The notes under the pieces were generated by a model, which was not told the origin of the DNA, did no database searches, and was given only the letters and a program-made list of their open reading frames with translations. Position numbers and translations under genes: made by a program. A stretch of DNA of 36,621 nt from Chromera velia (taxonomy: Eukaryota > Sar > Chromeraceae). Numbering within the stretch: the stretch's first letter is position 1; every line of letters starts with the position of its first letter. Location of the stretch: the NCBI GenBank assembly GCA_018398765.1, contig JAHBMJ010001045.1:1-36621 (forward strand), written 5' to 3'. Below, piece after piece: positions 1 through 10,536 of this stretch.

Positions 1-2
1 TT

Positions 3-806
3 CTTTGGGTCACGCCCGTTCCCGAAGGCGCGAGAGCACCGCCTATCTGTTACGACGAATATGCAGGATTCATCAGGCAGCGACGGATTGAGAGAGTTGA
101 CAGGGCAAGGGGAAGGGCAGAAAGGGAAAGGCAGGCAAGAGAGCACAGGAATCCCCCTCAGATGACAGAGAAATTCCGTCTAGGGGATCGTGTACTTCTC
201 CGAAAGCCGACGCCGAATTTGGGGAAACAGCCGAAATTTGCAACAAAATTTGAAGAGGGGCAGACATTCGTCGTGGTTGCGGTTCCTCACGACCGACCGC
301 ATGTTGCTGTCATTCGCCCTCTGGGAGGAAAAGAGAGAGACGTCATTAGCACGGATCGTTTGATGTTGTGGCAGCCGGCGGAGAGAGTGGAGAGAGAGAC
401 TGAGGAAAAGGCGTCAGCCGTTGAGAAGGAAAGGGGAGAGAGAATTCCCCCAGGCACCCCTAAGTCAGCTTTCCGGGTCGGAGAAGACCCCGATAAGGAC
501 GACCTTTTGGATGAATTAGGATTGGGGGATGAATTGGAGGTGGAGAAAGAAGAAGTGAAAGAAAACAGTGCTGGAAACAAGAAGAGAGGAAAACCTCAGC
601 CCACCCACATTCTGGCTGTTCGAGAAAAAGAAGGAACGGAAGAGTACCGGGTCTCCTTCGACAATGGTACCTTTGCATGGATGCCAGAAGAGGAGGTGGA
701 GGCCCCTAATCTTGTTCGGGACTTTGAGAAGGAAAGAGAATTTTCAAAGAGTCATGCGTCAAGTCAATTAATTTCGCTTGGTCATTTCATTCCCCCGTTG
801 CGTTGA
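3..806 (+). CDS. Retrotransposon pol polyprotein C-terminus: integrase tail plus chromodomain (5' partial)
   Basis: The frame is open from the window edge, so the start lies outside; the ATG at 162 is internal. After an Arg/Glu-rich stretch comes a segment starting FRLGDRVLLRKP and ending with STDRLMLW, which resembles the GPY/F-type module at the end of Ty3/gypsy integrases. A charged linker follows. Then, at about 600-735, comes a stretch with HILAVRE, EYRVSF, FAWMPEEEV and LVRDFEKE, which reads as a chromodomain: first strand, central strand, aromatic W-x-P-E-E turn and C-terminal helix. In chromoviruses this domain steers integration to marked chromatin. The stop TGA is at 804-806, about 120 bases before the purine tract. 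No frameshift is visible in the part present, so the copy could be fairly young. Confidence 0.65.
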   Translation, partial: LWVTPVPEGARAPPICYDEYAGFIRQRRIERVDRARGRAERERQAREHRNPPQMTEKFRLGDRVLLRKPTPNLGKQPKFATKFEEGQTFVVVAVPHDRPHVAVIRPLGGKERDVISTDRLMLWQPAERVERETEEKASAVEKERGERIPPGTPKSAFRVGEDPDKDDLLDELGLGDELEVEKEEVKENSAGNKKRGKPQPTHILAVREKEGTEEYRVSFDNGTFAWMPEEEVEAPNLVRDFEKEREFSKSHASSQLISLGHFIPPLR

Positions 807-925
807 TGTCCGTTGATGGATTGGCAGACCTGGCGGGACATCGGGAGGCCCGAGGGTCAAGTGGTTTGTGTCATGTTGACTTGTGTCTTTTTCTTTTCAG
901 GATCTGCTCAAGGACGAGCAGAGTT

Positions 926-936
926 AGGGGGGGGAG
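926..936 (+). other. Candidate polypurine tract
   Basis: An uninterrupted purine run (A, eight G, A, G) sits between the pol stop and a TGGTTGTTGTG start typical of an LTR. In LTR retroelements this tract primes plus-strand DNA synthesis and lies directly next to the 3' LTR. The assignment rests on position and composition only. Confidence 0.45.
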
Positions 937-1483
937 TGGTTGTTGTGCCCTAATTCAGAAAACGGCGACGGGCCGTGGGACGGGTCAGGCGCGCGCGCGG
1001 GAGCAGACCCATAGAACGGACGGCCTGCTAAGCGTGCGTCAGGCGCGCGCACGGGAGCGCCGAGCGTACGTCAGACGTACGGCAGCCTTAACGGTGCAAA
1101 CAACACAGTTACAGCAACACTGTCAAAGCAACACATCAACAACAGATGGCAACAGCAGTGAGACTGATCTCAGTATCAGAAAGAAGCATAAAGTGTGAAC
1201 ATACAGAGATGGAAAGATGGAAACAGACGTGACGTTGCATCCATGTATATATCTAAATTCACTTGGAAAGCGATACAGACGTGCATACATGCGAAGCCAG
1301 AATTACTTGACAAGCCATACAGAAAAGATCTTACCAGAACGACTTGAAATGACGATGAAGGACCCGACAGACGAGTACCGAAGTAGACTCAAGTAAGTTG
1401 TGTGTATGTAGAGCCCCGTATAGCTCGCTAGCTTGCCCACTAGCGGAATCATCAATAGCTTATATAGCTTACTATAGCTTACA
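937..1483 (+). repeat. Probable 3' LTR (right end uncertain)
   Basis: The sequence starts with TG directly after the purine tract. It contains two imperfect copies of a GTCAGGCGCGCGC-type motif about 50 bases apart (near 985 and 1037) and an AT-rich TATATA stretch near 1247 that could be its promoter. It would end at a CA near 1483 if the usual TG...CA rule holds. With only one LTR in view the ends cannot be confirmed; comparison with other copies in the genome would settle them. Confidence 0.35.
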
Positions 1484-1488
1484 GTTAC

Positions 1489-1519
1489 GCCCCCCCCCAA
1501 AGGGATGGTGGGGGGGGGC
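1489..1519. repeat. C9/G9 inverted repeat (hairpin)
   Basis: A run of nine C (1490-1498), preceded by G, is followed after an 11-base loop by a run of nine G (1510-1518), followed by C. This gives a perfect 10-bp stem. Homopolymer stems of this kind are also places where sequencing is error-prone, so exact run lengths should not be trusted. Confidence 0.6.
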
Positions 1520-1559
1520 TATGCCCCCTCCTACCTGAAACAAGTTTAGACAGCATGCA

Positions 1560-2094
1560 ACTGAGTCCGATCTCGGCAGCTATATAGGCAGCTAACACTC
1601 GGCTAATCTCGGCCCCGGCGGGCGCCGGGCGGGCCGCGCCCGGCCGGCGATCGATGGCCCGCGTGACGGAACTGTCGGATCGAGAGACGGGAGATGCGTG
1701 ATGGAGACGTTAATTATCGCGACAAGTCCCAGCTCATTAAGTCAACGAGAAACGATCAGTATGTGCCTCAGTCTGCATTGTTTGCGTTCCCGCTGCGTCC
1801 AGCAACGACCAAGGGAGTTATATGTATGAAGGTGCATGGGCACGTATTTCTCTCGGTCTTTTTTCTCTCAGCCCAAGATGGACCTGAAGCTACAATCAGC
1901 AGCGTTATCAGGATCACTGATACTCTGTCTCGTGTAAGGTGCCTCTTGTGTGTCTTTTGTTGGTGGACATATCACTTGTGCAGTTTCGTTTTTCTGTGTT
2001 TCCATGCCCGCTGAGGATGCTGTTGTTGAGTGGTTCGGCCCACGGAAACTGTAACTTCTTGTTTCCACCCCTTTCCCCCAGCTTTTGAAGAGAA
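1560..2094 (+). promoter_or_regulatory. Upstream region of the PAS membrane-protein gene
   Basis: A very GC-rich block with CCGGCGGGCGCCGGGCG-like palindromic content lies at about 1610-1660, next to a TATATA at 1580. A possible 5'UTR intron runs from GTAAGG at about 1936 to the pyrimidine-rich CCCCCAG ending at 2080, just before the start codon at 2095. The frame of that ATG has a TGA at 2086-2088, which supports 2095 as the true translation start. Promoter function is inferred from position only. Confidence 0.3.
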
Positions 2095-5000
2095 ATGTCT
2101 CCTGCTGTCTCAGTTGATCCCGACTTCGGCTGCACGAGGAAGTGCGGCTTCCTGTGGAGCTTCCGTGACTCCTTCCTCGAAGACCTGTATCACAGGCGCA
2201 TGGCTGTTCTGCTGACTGACGACTTCAGCAGGATTGCCACAGTCTCCGCAATTGTTTCCTCTATCCTTGCCATTGTGTGCGGGGAGGAAACTGTGGGAGC
2301 CACAGAGCAGTTCTGTATGCGTGTGTTCTTGCTGTCTGTCGTGATCGTTCTGAATTTGGGGCTGGTCGCCTTCTTCTTTTTGAACAAGCGACCGAGGGCG
2401 GCAAAAGAAAGAGGGGAGAAGAAGGAACCCCTCGGCACGGATAGCGACCCCGGAGAAGATCTGACCCTTCAGCTGGTGCCTCCACGCACGTACGTTTTCC
2501 CTGTCTGGCTCATGACTGCCTTTGCACTATGGGTCGTTACGGTCTTCGCACTCACCCTCCCTCCCGTATACGGCCTTTGGTATCTTCCGGGCCACCACGA
2601 ACATCACCAACATCGTGTCCACGATCACCTCTGGAAACACAGCTTCTTTCACAAAGGGCACACCTCGCGCTTCTTCTTCATCCTGAATGACCTCGGCAAC
2701 CTGTACGCCTTCAGACATCACGTCACCGCAACTTTGATCGTCCAGGTGTACACCGCCATCGCCTTCGTTGTTGTGGAGATGATGGGTCACAGCCTCCATC
2801 TAGGAGACAAACTCGCAGTGGCAGTCCTGGTGATTTCCTTCGCGTTCTCGTGCCTGGGTGTGGCGGGATCATACGTGATGTCCGAGCTCTCTCGGGCCAA
2901 CGTTTGCCACCTCGTTCAGTTCTTTCAATATCAGAAGGAGGCTCAGAGTGAATCCAGACAGGTCATTGAGGCAGTCCAGTGTTTCGGCTGTGCCACCATG
3001 ATGTTCGAGGGCCCTCTGGCGAGCTTCCAGCATACTGCCTTCCTCGGAGAAGACAAAGAAGAGAGTAATGGTCATGCTCCTCCTCCTCCTCCTGCACACG
3101 GGGGGGCAGACGGGGCAGCGCCTCCTCAAAGGACCATGCCCCCCCATCCCGATGCTCGATGCACCTGGGTCAGTCGGAGGACCTCAGAGTGTGCGGGTGT
3201 AGCGGTGGATGTGCTCGAGGGCGGGGGTCTGCCCGCGCTGGTGGCGCAGGGTGCAGGGACTGCGGACAGGAGGGCGCTGGCAAAGGTGTGCACGGACTCT
3301 CTGGAAGTTCTGGTTTCCGAGTTGGAGTCTCGGTGTGGCGGTTGTGCAGGGGTAGTGGGAGGGTTGGGGGAAGGGGAAGGGGGAGGGTGCGAATGGAAGG
3401 GAAAAGGGGTGTTGGAGCGTGGCGGGTGGTTTCGGCGTTGGTTATTCCGTCTGTTCGCGTCACGCGAGAAGGGTACAATGGGTTCGGTTTGGGAAAATAC
3501 GCAGAGACAGCGGCAGAAGGAAGAAGCGTCCGAAGAGGCGACTGCAAGGCAGTCAGACGTGGAAAGCGGGTGGGCAGGAAAGAAAGTGGTGAGGGAAACG
3601 GAAAATCCGTTTTTGCTGTTTGGATCTTCGTTGGTGTCCGAGCCCCTGAAGATGTCCTCATCCCCTGGCAGATTTTTTGAGGTGACTGCGGTGTGTCGTT
3701 TACAGCAGATGCCGTGTGAAGTGGGGGCTCATGGGGGCGGTTTTACAGGAGAGCAAATGGGGGAGAAGAACGAACACCTGCAGGGCCTTTTGGAGAGGGG
3801 TGGGGTTTGTGTGATCTTGACATTCAGGGATGTGACAAGCAGGTGAGGACCTTTCATGGATGTCGTGTGGTTGAAATTTGTTGGGGTGTTTGTCGCCGAA
3901 TTTTTCCACATGTGATGTGGTCCTGCTTTGCCCTGATCTGTCGGCATTGAGTGTCTCCAGTCCTTTCACCTCAAATTTGCTTCTGTTCTCGACTTTTCTT
4001 TTCTCTCTTTTGTTTTGCATTCGATTTGTGTCTTCCCGTTGTGGGCTCTCCCTTCTTTCTCTCGTCGCTCCGTTTTCTCTTCCAGCTCATCCGAGCGAGC
4101 CCCTCTTGCTTGCCATGATTTTTCCCTCCGGCCTCCTTCCCAGCCCCCGTCCCGTCTCCGCTTTCCCCTCTGCGCACACTCCCTTGGGGACAAAAACCCC
4201 GGCCTCCTAGCTGTAGCCCGATGGGATACTTCGGCTGACTCTGTCACTTTCACTAAGTTGCAGAAAGGTGGGTGGAGTCATTTGATACAAAAGAATTGCG
4301 GCACATGCTCATGCGAATGTGTCTGTATGTGCATATCAATTCTTCCGTATGTGATGATTGATACTTAAATGTATTTATTCGTCTTTTCACTGGCAGAGTG
4401 ATGGAGGCAAAGCGCGCGTGGGCGCTCCTGGAGAACTTTGCGAGCATGCTGGGGACTGCGGCGTGGCAGGCAGACTCAGCAGCCCCCGCCTCGCATCTTC
4501 TCCACAACAAATCTCCTCCTGGTGCTGCCAGGGGCAGAACGAGCGGTGATGTCCTCAGGACCCGTCAGCAGAACGGAGGAGACTCCGAGTGGAAAGCGGG
4601 GGATCTTGCGGCGGGAGCCGAGGAGAAGCCCTGGGGAATGTGTGGGGAAGTCCCCGAGGGCAGCAACGGGGACTATTGTGCGAGAGGGGGCGACGAGACT
4701 TCGATGTCCAACTCGAGGGCATCGAGCGGGGGGGAGTCAGACGATTCACACTCGCACCCTCTCCCCTGTGGGAACGAGGCCGCCGCTGTTGCAGCAGAGG
4801 CTGAGAAAGAAGGAGACTTGGAGATGGGCATCCTCCCTCAGACGCACAATGCAGCAGATCAACCCCCGCTCTCCCATCCCCCCGGTACGCAGGCGGAAGC
4901 GTTCCCCCCCGCCGTTCGGACTGCCCATATCCCTGCGAAGTCAGAAGGTCCGAAACTGTCTCAAGAAGGAGAAAGAGAAGGGGCAGAAGGGAGCACGCCC

Positions 5001-8000
5001 GCAATCAGATTCAGGGCTGTGTATCAGTCGAAAGTCATCGAGGCACTCACAGGCCGAAAGCTCATCACTTTCCAGCAGACAGAAGGGGCCGCCGGTACCG
5101 GGGACATCCCTCCCACGGGGGTCACACAGCATGGGGATGTTCTTCATCACCCAACAGTCACGCCCGCACTGCCAGGAGAAGAGCCCCAAAGGCCTGCCCC
5201 TATCCCTGCCCCTACTCCGCTGATCGTCCCGACAGGATCCCATCTTGTGTCTGATCATGCAGGATCGGAATCTCTAGCTCTAGACAGACTGAAGGGTTTC
5301 TTCGGTGGAGAGGGGGGGGGTTTTGGGCTAGGGGAAAATGGGGGGGGGTCTGTAGAAGCTGGAGGGGAGCTGCTTCCCGTGCACCCGCCTTCTGCATGTC
5401 AGCGGCCGAGTCTCCAGGAGGGGGATGTCGGGGAGGCAGAAGCGCAAAGATCGCAAAAAGTCGCGGTCAGGTTGTCGGAATCAATGCAGGGAGGTGCATG
5501 TGTGAGCCTGATCAAAAGCTTAGCATCTCCCGCCACCGGCAGATTACGCCGTGCCCCCGCTAGCCTGTGGTCGGTCATCGAAAGTAGTGAGGGGGAGACA
5601 GAGAAGGAGAGGGAAATGGAAAGAGATGCGGGGGAGGAGTTTGGAGTAAGACTGTGGATCCAGGAGGGGGAAGGAGGGGATGTGAAGCAAGAGGGTGGGG
5701 GGAGAGCTGCAAGAGAAAAAAGTAAGGCACCGACTACGGGTGTATTAACGGCCCAGGCTTGTCTTCCATCATTCCAGTCTCCGATCTCCCCCAGAAACTA
5801 CGATGACGACAATGAAGAAAATCCACAACGTTCCAAGATCACCACCCAGTCTCCGATCATTGAAACGCTGGATGCCCCTCCCTCCGCAGCCCCCCCTACC
5901 GCTGTTGATCTTTCGTGTCCCCACACCCAAATCCCTCCTGCTGTGAATGTCCTCTGGACAGAGTTTGTGGCCCCCCCCTACAAGGATCAGGTCGAAAAGG
6001 CCATTGAGAGGTGTCTGACCGTTGGGGAGCCTTTCCGTCTTCTGCTGATGATTGAGAGGCCCGATGGACAGCTCAGATGGTCAGCGAGTGCGATCGATGC
6101 ATGTATGACAGCTGCCTGTTGCGTCAAACAACCAAAGTCCGAAGTTCAGGGTCAGGCTCTGACGGGCTCGCTCAGCCTTCCCTTCGCTGTGTACATGCAC
6201 GCTCGTCGATCTGGTGCATCGTGCATCGCCCCTCTGCTTTATCGCCTTCTTTCCCGTTCTTCCTGTCTCATCTCGTCTAGCTGTTTCCACTGAGACACCG
6301 TGCGTGATGCATTCCTGTACGTTGCCTGCCTGCCTGCCTGCAGGTTTGAGTGCGGAGGGAAGCAGGTTGTCCCGGCAGTTCCAACAGGCCAGCAGAGACA
6401 GCGGGTGGGAGGCAAAGGTAAAGATGAGGACTGTCAGCCCTACTGTTCTGGAACTGATCGCGCAGAGGACAGGCAGGAAATGGAAGTCTCTAGGGGGGTC
6501 GCCCGCTCTCCCTGTACAGCCTTGAAGGACAGCCCCGCGACCACGGCAGAGGAGACAGCCAGCGTTCGCCCCTCTGCTCCTGCTCCTCCTCCTCCTGTCA
6601 CATCAGTCCTCGGCTTCGTGAGAGATGTGACGGCAGAAGAAAATATGCGCAGACGAACTGGGTGGCTCCTCGCGAGATCTCAACAGACACTCGATGCTGT
6701 CTTCCAGGTGGGGGGGGGGGGAGCGAGAGAAGGAAGTGAGGCAACACGTACGGCCCAAAGATCCTGTACCTGTCTACGGTAGAAGAGTTTCCACCCCTGT
6801 CGTGGACTTCTGTGCGCGCAGTTTCGTTTCCTTTCCCCTCCGGCAGAATTCGCCGCGGCTGATTGCAAAGTTGTATACGGGGCGGCGTTATTCAAAATAA
6901 CATTCCTTTTAGCATTCACTTCTTTCGATGCTTCCACCTGAACACATCAAAGTGTGTATACACTCACTCACTCAGTCACCCACTCGCCATCGCTCTCATG
7001 CATTCATTCAACAATTCATTTGTCATCGCTTCTGAATGCCACTGCAGGGAACGATCCGTGCGCACCTCCAGGAGATGGTTGTCCTCGAAGCATCCCTCCT
7101 CTTCCGTCTCTGGACCGGCAGAATTCTGGACGGCACTCCCCTAACCTCCGTCCTCCGCACTCAGGACGCCCAGGACCTTCGAAAAGCCGTGTTCGCAGCA
7201 GCCAGCTCGGTCGTCTGGTTCCCCTCCCGCGTCCTTTTGCGCACTCCCCTGCGTCGTCCTCAGCACTCAAAATCGGCTTCTTCCGGAAAAGCGCAGCAGT
7301 CATCCTCGCTTTCTGTCCCGCCACAGAGCAATTGGGAACCGCAACACGGCCCCCTGTCCCCCTCTCCCTCTCTGAACGGTCTGCAAAATAGCGAGGCTGA
7401 TCGACCGAGCATCGGCCCCCCCAGCGTGCATACGGATAGCTGTACCGCAAAAAGGGCTGCCCCGCTTTCGCAGCAGTCACACGTCGGTCTCCTCGCAGAC
7501 GGCCTCGCTGACGCTCACGGCATTCTGGCCAGTGTGGTGGCTGTCATCGACCAGGCCGACCCGGCCTGTGCCACTCTGAACTTCTACGGCCTCGCACCTG
7601 TCGATTCTCTCACCACGCCAAATCACCCCCCTCCCCGACCCCCTCCGCAGGTCCAACTTCAACTTAGCCAGAGAAGAAACCGAAGGAAGAAAAGCAGTAC
7701 CGACAAGAATCCCCCCGGTGGGTCTTCAGTGTCCGTCCATGCAGAAACCAGCAGGGAGACCAACATCTACGTGCCCCCTTGTGCCCCCCCCTCGCGTTCC
7801 CCCTGGGCGACCCAACCGCTCAGCTCAGGGTCTTCGCCCTCAGCCGCGGGCCCTCTGAAGTTCTCTGAAAGGTTTGGAGGACGAAGGGGCGTGTCATTTT
7901 CTTCTCAAACAGGGCAGGACAAGAGCGAGTCCGAGCCCAGAGAGGAGAATGCATGTGCCAGCATCCCGACGTGCCCACCCCCCAGCCGGCCTCCCGTTCC

Positions 8001-8079
8001 GCCGCCTCTCAGAGCTGCAACGGAGCCGGCTGAGGCCGATAGGAATAGAAGAAGTACATCTGCGTCTGTCTGTCTGTAG
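2095..8079 (+). CDS. Multi-pass membrane protein with His-rich loop and PAS/PAC domain (4 exons)
   Basis: The exons I assemble are 2095-3842, 4397-6079, 6344-6707 and 7048-8079. All junctions are GT-AG and in phase, giving about 1608 residues. Hydrophobic segments lie at residues ~45-62, 74-97, 134-160, 210-230 and 238-262. Between the third and fourth lies a loop with ten His in 23 residues (167-189). After a long Gly/Ser/Pro-rich region, residues ~1104-1144 read like the C-terminal half of a PAS_3 fold ([14 protein letters not shown], then ERPDGQLRW). After a ~75-residue low-complexity insert the closing PAC strand appears at ~1230-1245 ([11 protein letters not shown]). A helical stretch follows, then a disordered Pro/Ser-rich tail. 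PAS domains sense light, redox state or ligands through a bound cofactor or small molecule; no kinase, cyclase or other output domain is visible. The membrane part matches no family I recognise. The start is chosen because of an in-frame stop just upstream. The TM and PAS calls are fairly firm; sensor function is inference. Confidence 0.65.
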
Positions 8080-9560
8080 CCCTTGGATCGTGCATCTCTG
8101 ACACATTCACACAACGAAAGAAGGGCAAACAAGAGGGAAGAGGAGAGGTCTCTCACACGCCTCCCCCGCGTCATGACGACTCATCTCAACGGCTGTGATG
8201 TTGCAGGTTAAACAAGTCACTCGACCTGCTGCTGCTGCGGTCTGGTTTTCCTAGATGTGACTCTCTTCATTCCTTCCTCGAGGCTGCGTACGCTTGTGGT
8301 GAGAATGTTTTTGTACGTCGCTTTCTTCGTCTTCTTTTTGCCTTTTGAAGCAAGGTCTGTGTCCCGAGGGGAGACCTGTAGGGGTGCGGGTCGGAGAAGG
8401 ACTGTGGATGATGAGTTGCATTTGTGCCTTTGTATTTGTGAGAGCGTATGTATGTGCATGGGTGGGGCCATGTGTACCGATTTACACCCATGTGGCAGCG
8501 AGAAAAGGATGACAGAGGAGAAAATAAAGAAGAGAAAGAATGGCAAGAAAAGAAGTAAATCACTGAAACGCTTTTTTGAGAGGTTGCATCCTCTCTAAAT
8601 GTGCAAGCCTGCCAGCGTCTGCATTTGTTCAGTCCTTTGTCTGTTCACAGTTCGGGAGGTTGCCCTCTCTCTGCGTGTACGTGTGAATGCCTGCGTGTAT
8701 CCGCATTTGTTCAGTCCTTTGTCTGTTCACAGTTCGGGAGGTTGCCCTCTCTCTGCGTGTGCGTGTGAATGCCTGCGTGTATCCGCATTTGTGCAGTCCT
8801 TTGTTCACAGTTCGGGAGGTTGCCCTCTCTCTAAGTGTGCGTGTGCGTGTGTGCGTCTGCGTTTGTATGGTCCTTTGTCAGTCCACAGTGGATACGTGAG
8901 CCTTGACGCATGTCAGACAAGTCAGGCTGCTGGTGCGGTGCAGGTGTCCAACAAAACGATTCACGTATGATGCATCCATTGTTGTGCTGACATCGTCGGC
9001 CCGGTAGCTGTTGCAGTCTTTGACGTAATATTGTGTCGGACCGTGTTTTTTTTGTGCGCTTTATATTGCGCGCCACCATCTGTTCTGTCGCGGGATTTCT
9101 CAGTCCGTATATACATTTCCATGCGGCATATTTGAGGTTTCGCCCTTCTTGTGTGTCATCTTGGCGTGTCTCATGCAAAAAAAGAAAAGAGAAAAAAAAA
9201 GAACGATGCGATATTGATTGTTGCTGGGGAAGGTTTGGCCGCAATCGATTGAACGCTGCGTGCATGTGAATGGGTGCGTATTTTGTTCGTTGCCATGCAA
9301 CAGCTGGCGCGACTGCAGCGTCGGCATACACGTCTTTTGTGCCGCGGTACCATTTACCATTTCATATCCCAGCCAGACATTTTTTTTGTCAACACTTTTT
9401 TTCTCGCAGTTGAAAAGCTGTGCCGCAGACTGTGCAATTTTTTTAGATGTGTGCAGCAACAAAACTGTAATTCCTTCCTACAGCCTGCCAGCGCAGCAAC
9501 GATGTGTTTTTGATTTTTAGTTTTTGAAGAAAGAAAACCCATGCAGATCTGTTGTCAAGA
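8080..9560. other. Non-coding region downstream of the PAS gene
   Basis: No credible coding exon is seen on either strand; the open frames here show repeat-derived or pyrimidine-rich composition. The stretch contains the 82-bp minisatellite listed separately and several T-rich or A-rich runs (for example near 9047, 9178-9200 and 9379). It presumably includes the 3'UTR of the PAS gene. Confidence 0.4.
8615..8890 (+). repeat. 82-bp minisatellite, about 3.5 copies
   Basis: The phrase CAGTCCTTTG, followed by TTCACAGTTCGGGAGGTTGCC, recurs at about 8630, 8712 and 8794, a period of 82 bases. A degenerate fourth copy, about 75 bases on, starts near 8869. Because 82 is not a multiple of three, each copy is read in a different frame, which argues against a coding repeat. 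Each unit carries a pyrimidine stretch ending in CACAG, similar to a splice acceptor. Confidence 0.75.
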
Positions 9561-10530
9561 TCGAACTGAACAGTATCAACGATATATGGCCAGCCGCATG
9601 TTCCTTATAGTACGGTCCACGCGGTAAGAAAAATGCTTCATCGATCTTACTTCATGAATCATGATCACCATTTCGCTATACAAATTAAGTTTTACAGAAT
9701 TTTGGGGCCGTGGCGGCCGAACGCCACCGAAAAGTGACAGTTTGATCAGACTAATCGGAGCTCGCTCGATCAACATTAAAAATAACTGTACGGAATGGTA
9801 ACAAAAATTTTGATATGAAGAATCATTGAAGACTGATAAAAGCATTCGGGAGAGCATTGAGCTTCAGTAAACTGTATTATGTTTAATTATATTCCATACC
9901 TAGCTGAGAAAACACTAGAGAAAACTATGGACTCCCCAGCATTTTTTTTTTATAAACTAAATTATAGTCTTCATTTAAAACTCCCAAAACTTCAATAAAG
10001 AACTAAATAAAGAGTATGCCATAGTGCCAGTGAATTCTTCAGATAGCTTTGGATATAGATGACGATGCATGGCCGGCGCATCATAGTCACAGTCAGTGAA
10101 TTTCTAGGGGTAATTTTCTTTAAAAAAAAAAAAAAACGTCTCCGGGCCCGGAGAGTCTGGAGCTTTTTTTTTTATTTCAGAGACCCCCTTTTTTTGTTTT
10201 TCGATGATCACCTTGATTAAAGTGTAGCCTAGAGCGTAGCAATAATATGCAACACAGTCAATCAATCAATCAATCAACAGTGCCAACACTTTGCAACACT
10301 AAAGCTAACACTAAAGCAGCAGTTGTATAACAGTGTAACAACTGTTAAACAACATTTGTTTATCATTATAACACTAATTTCAATATCGCTTAGTGGACTA
10401 ATAATTGCATTTTAATTATTAGAACAATTTGTGTAATTTGTGTCTGAGCTCTACACTTTAAGCCTGAATCGCATGGGCCCTGGACTGTGGGCCCGGAATT
10501 GATTCGATGCTCCGCCAAATTGTTATGTGA
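9560..10530. other. AT-rich intergenic island between two convergent genes
   Basis: Base composition drops sharply from the roughly balanced surroundings to AT-rich. There are A/T homopolymers (10122-10136 and near 10166), a short (AATC)n run at about 10258-10276 and CAACACT-like repeats at about 10280-10310. No gene is visible. It lies between the 3' ends of the PAS gene and the bS16 gene, so it probably holds both terminators/poly(A) regions and perhaps old transposon debris. Confidence 0.45.
10140..10153. repeat. Perfect 14-bp GC palindrome in the AT-rich island
   Basis: CTCCGGGCCCGGAG is a perfect palindrome, immediately preceded by a long A run and followed shortly by a T run. A second GGGCCC-containing motif occurs near 10475 and a GGGCCCGG near 10490. 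The role is unknown. Confidence 0.6.
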
Positions 10531-10536
10531 CTCATG

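Larger units (their letters stand above)
1..1483 (+). mobile_element. 3' end of a Ty3/gypsy-type LTR retrotransposon (chromovirus-like)
   Basis: The element enters from the left edge. It comprises the C-terminal part of a pol polyprotein (3-806), a G-rich tract just before position 937 that looks like the polypurine primer of plus-strand synthesis, and then about 550 bases of non-coding sequence beginning TGGTTGTTGTG that is probably the 3' LTR. The right boundary is a guess, because the matching 5' LTR and the target-site duplication lie outside the window or cannot be recognised. The order integrase, chromodomain, purine tract, LTR is what the chromovirus branch of Ty3/gypsy elements shows. 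Confidence 0.6.

Noticed and set aside
751-899. A possible intron near the end of the retrotransposon pol frame (GTCATG ... TTTTCAG)
   Set aside because: The signals fit GT-AG rules. However, the unspliced frame already ends normally after the chromodomain, and LTR elements rarely carry introns in pol.
2030-2215. An alternative frame over the start of the PAS gene
   Set aside because: It stops after 61 residues. The frame from 2095 stays open for 583 codons and splices in phase to later exons.
3170-3661. A 163-residue Pro/Thr-rich minus-strand frame
   Set aside because: It is antisense to exon 1 of the PAS gene and its composition is that of the reverse complement of a Gly/Glu-rich coding region.
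8599-8970. A 123-residue plus-strand open frame over the minisatellite
   Set aside because: The 82-base period shifts frame in each copy, and the Val/Cys/Leu-rich product has no recognisable feature.
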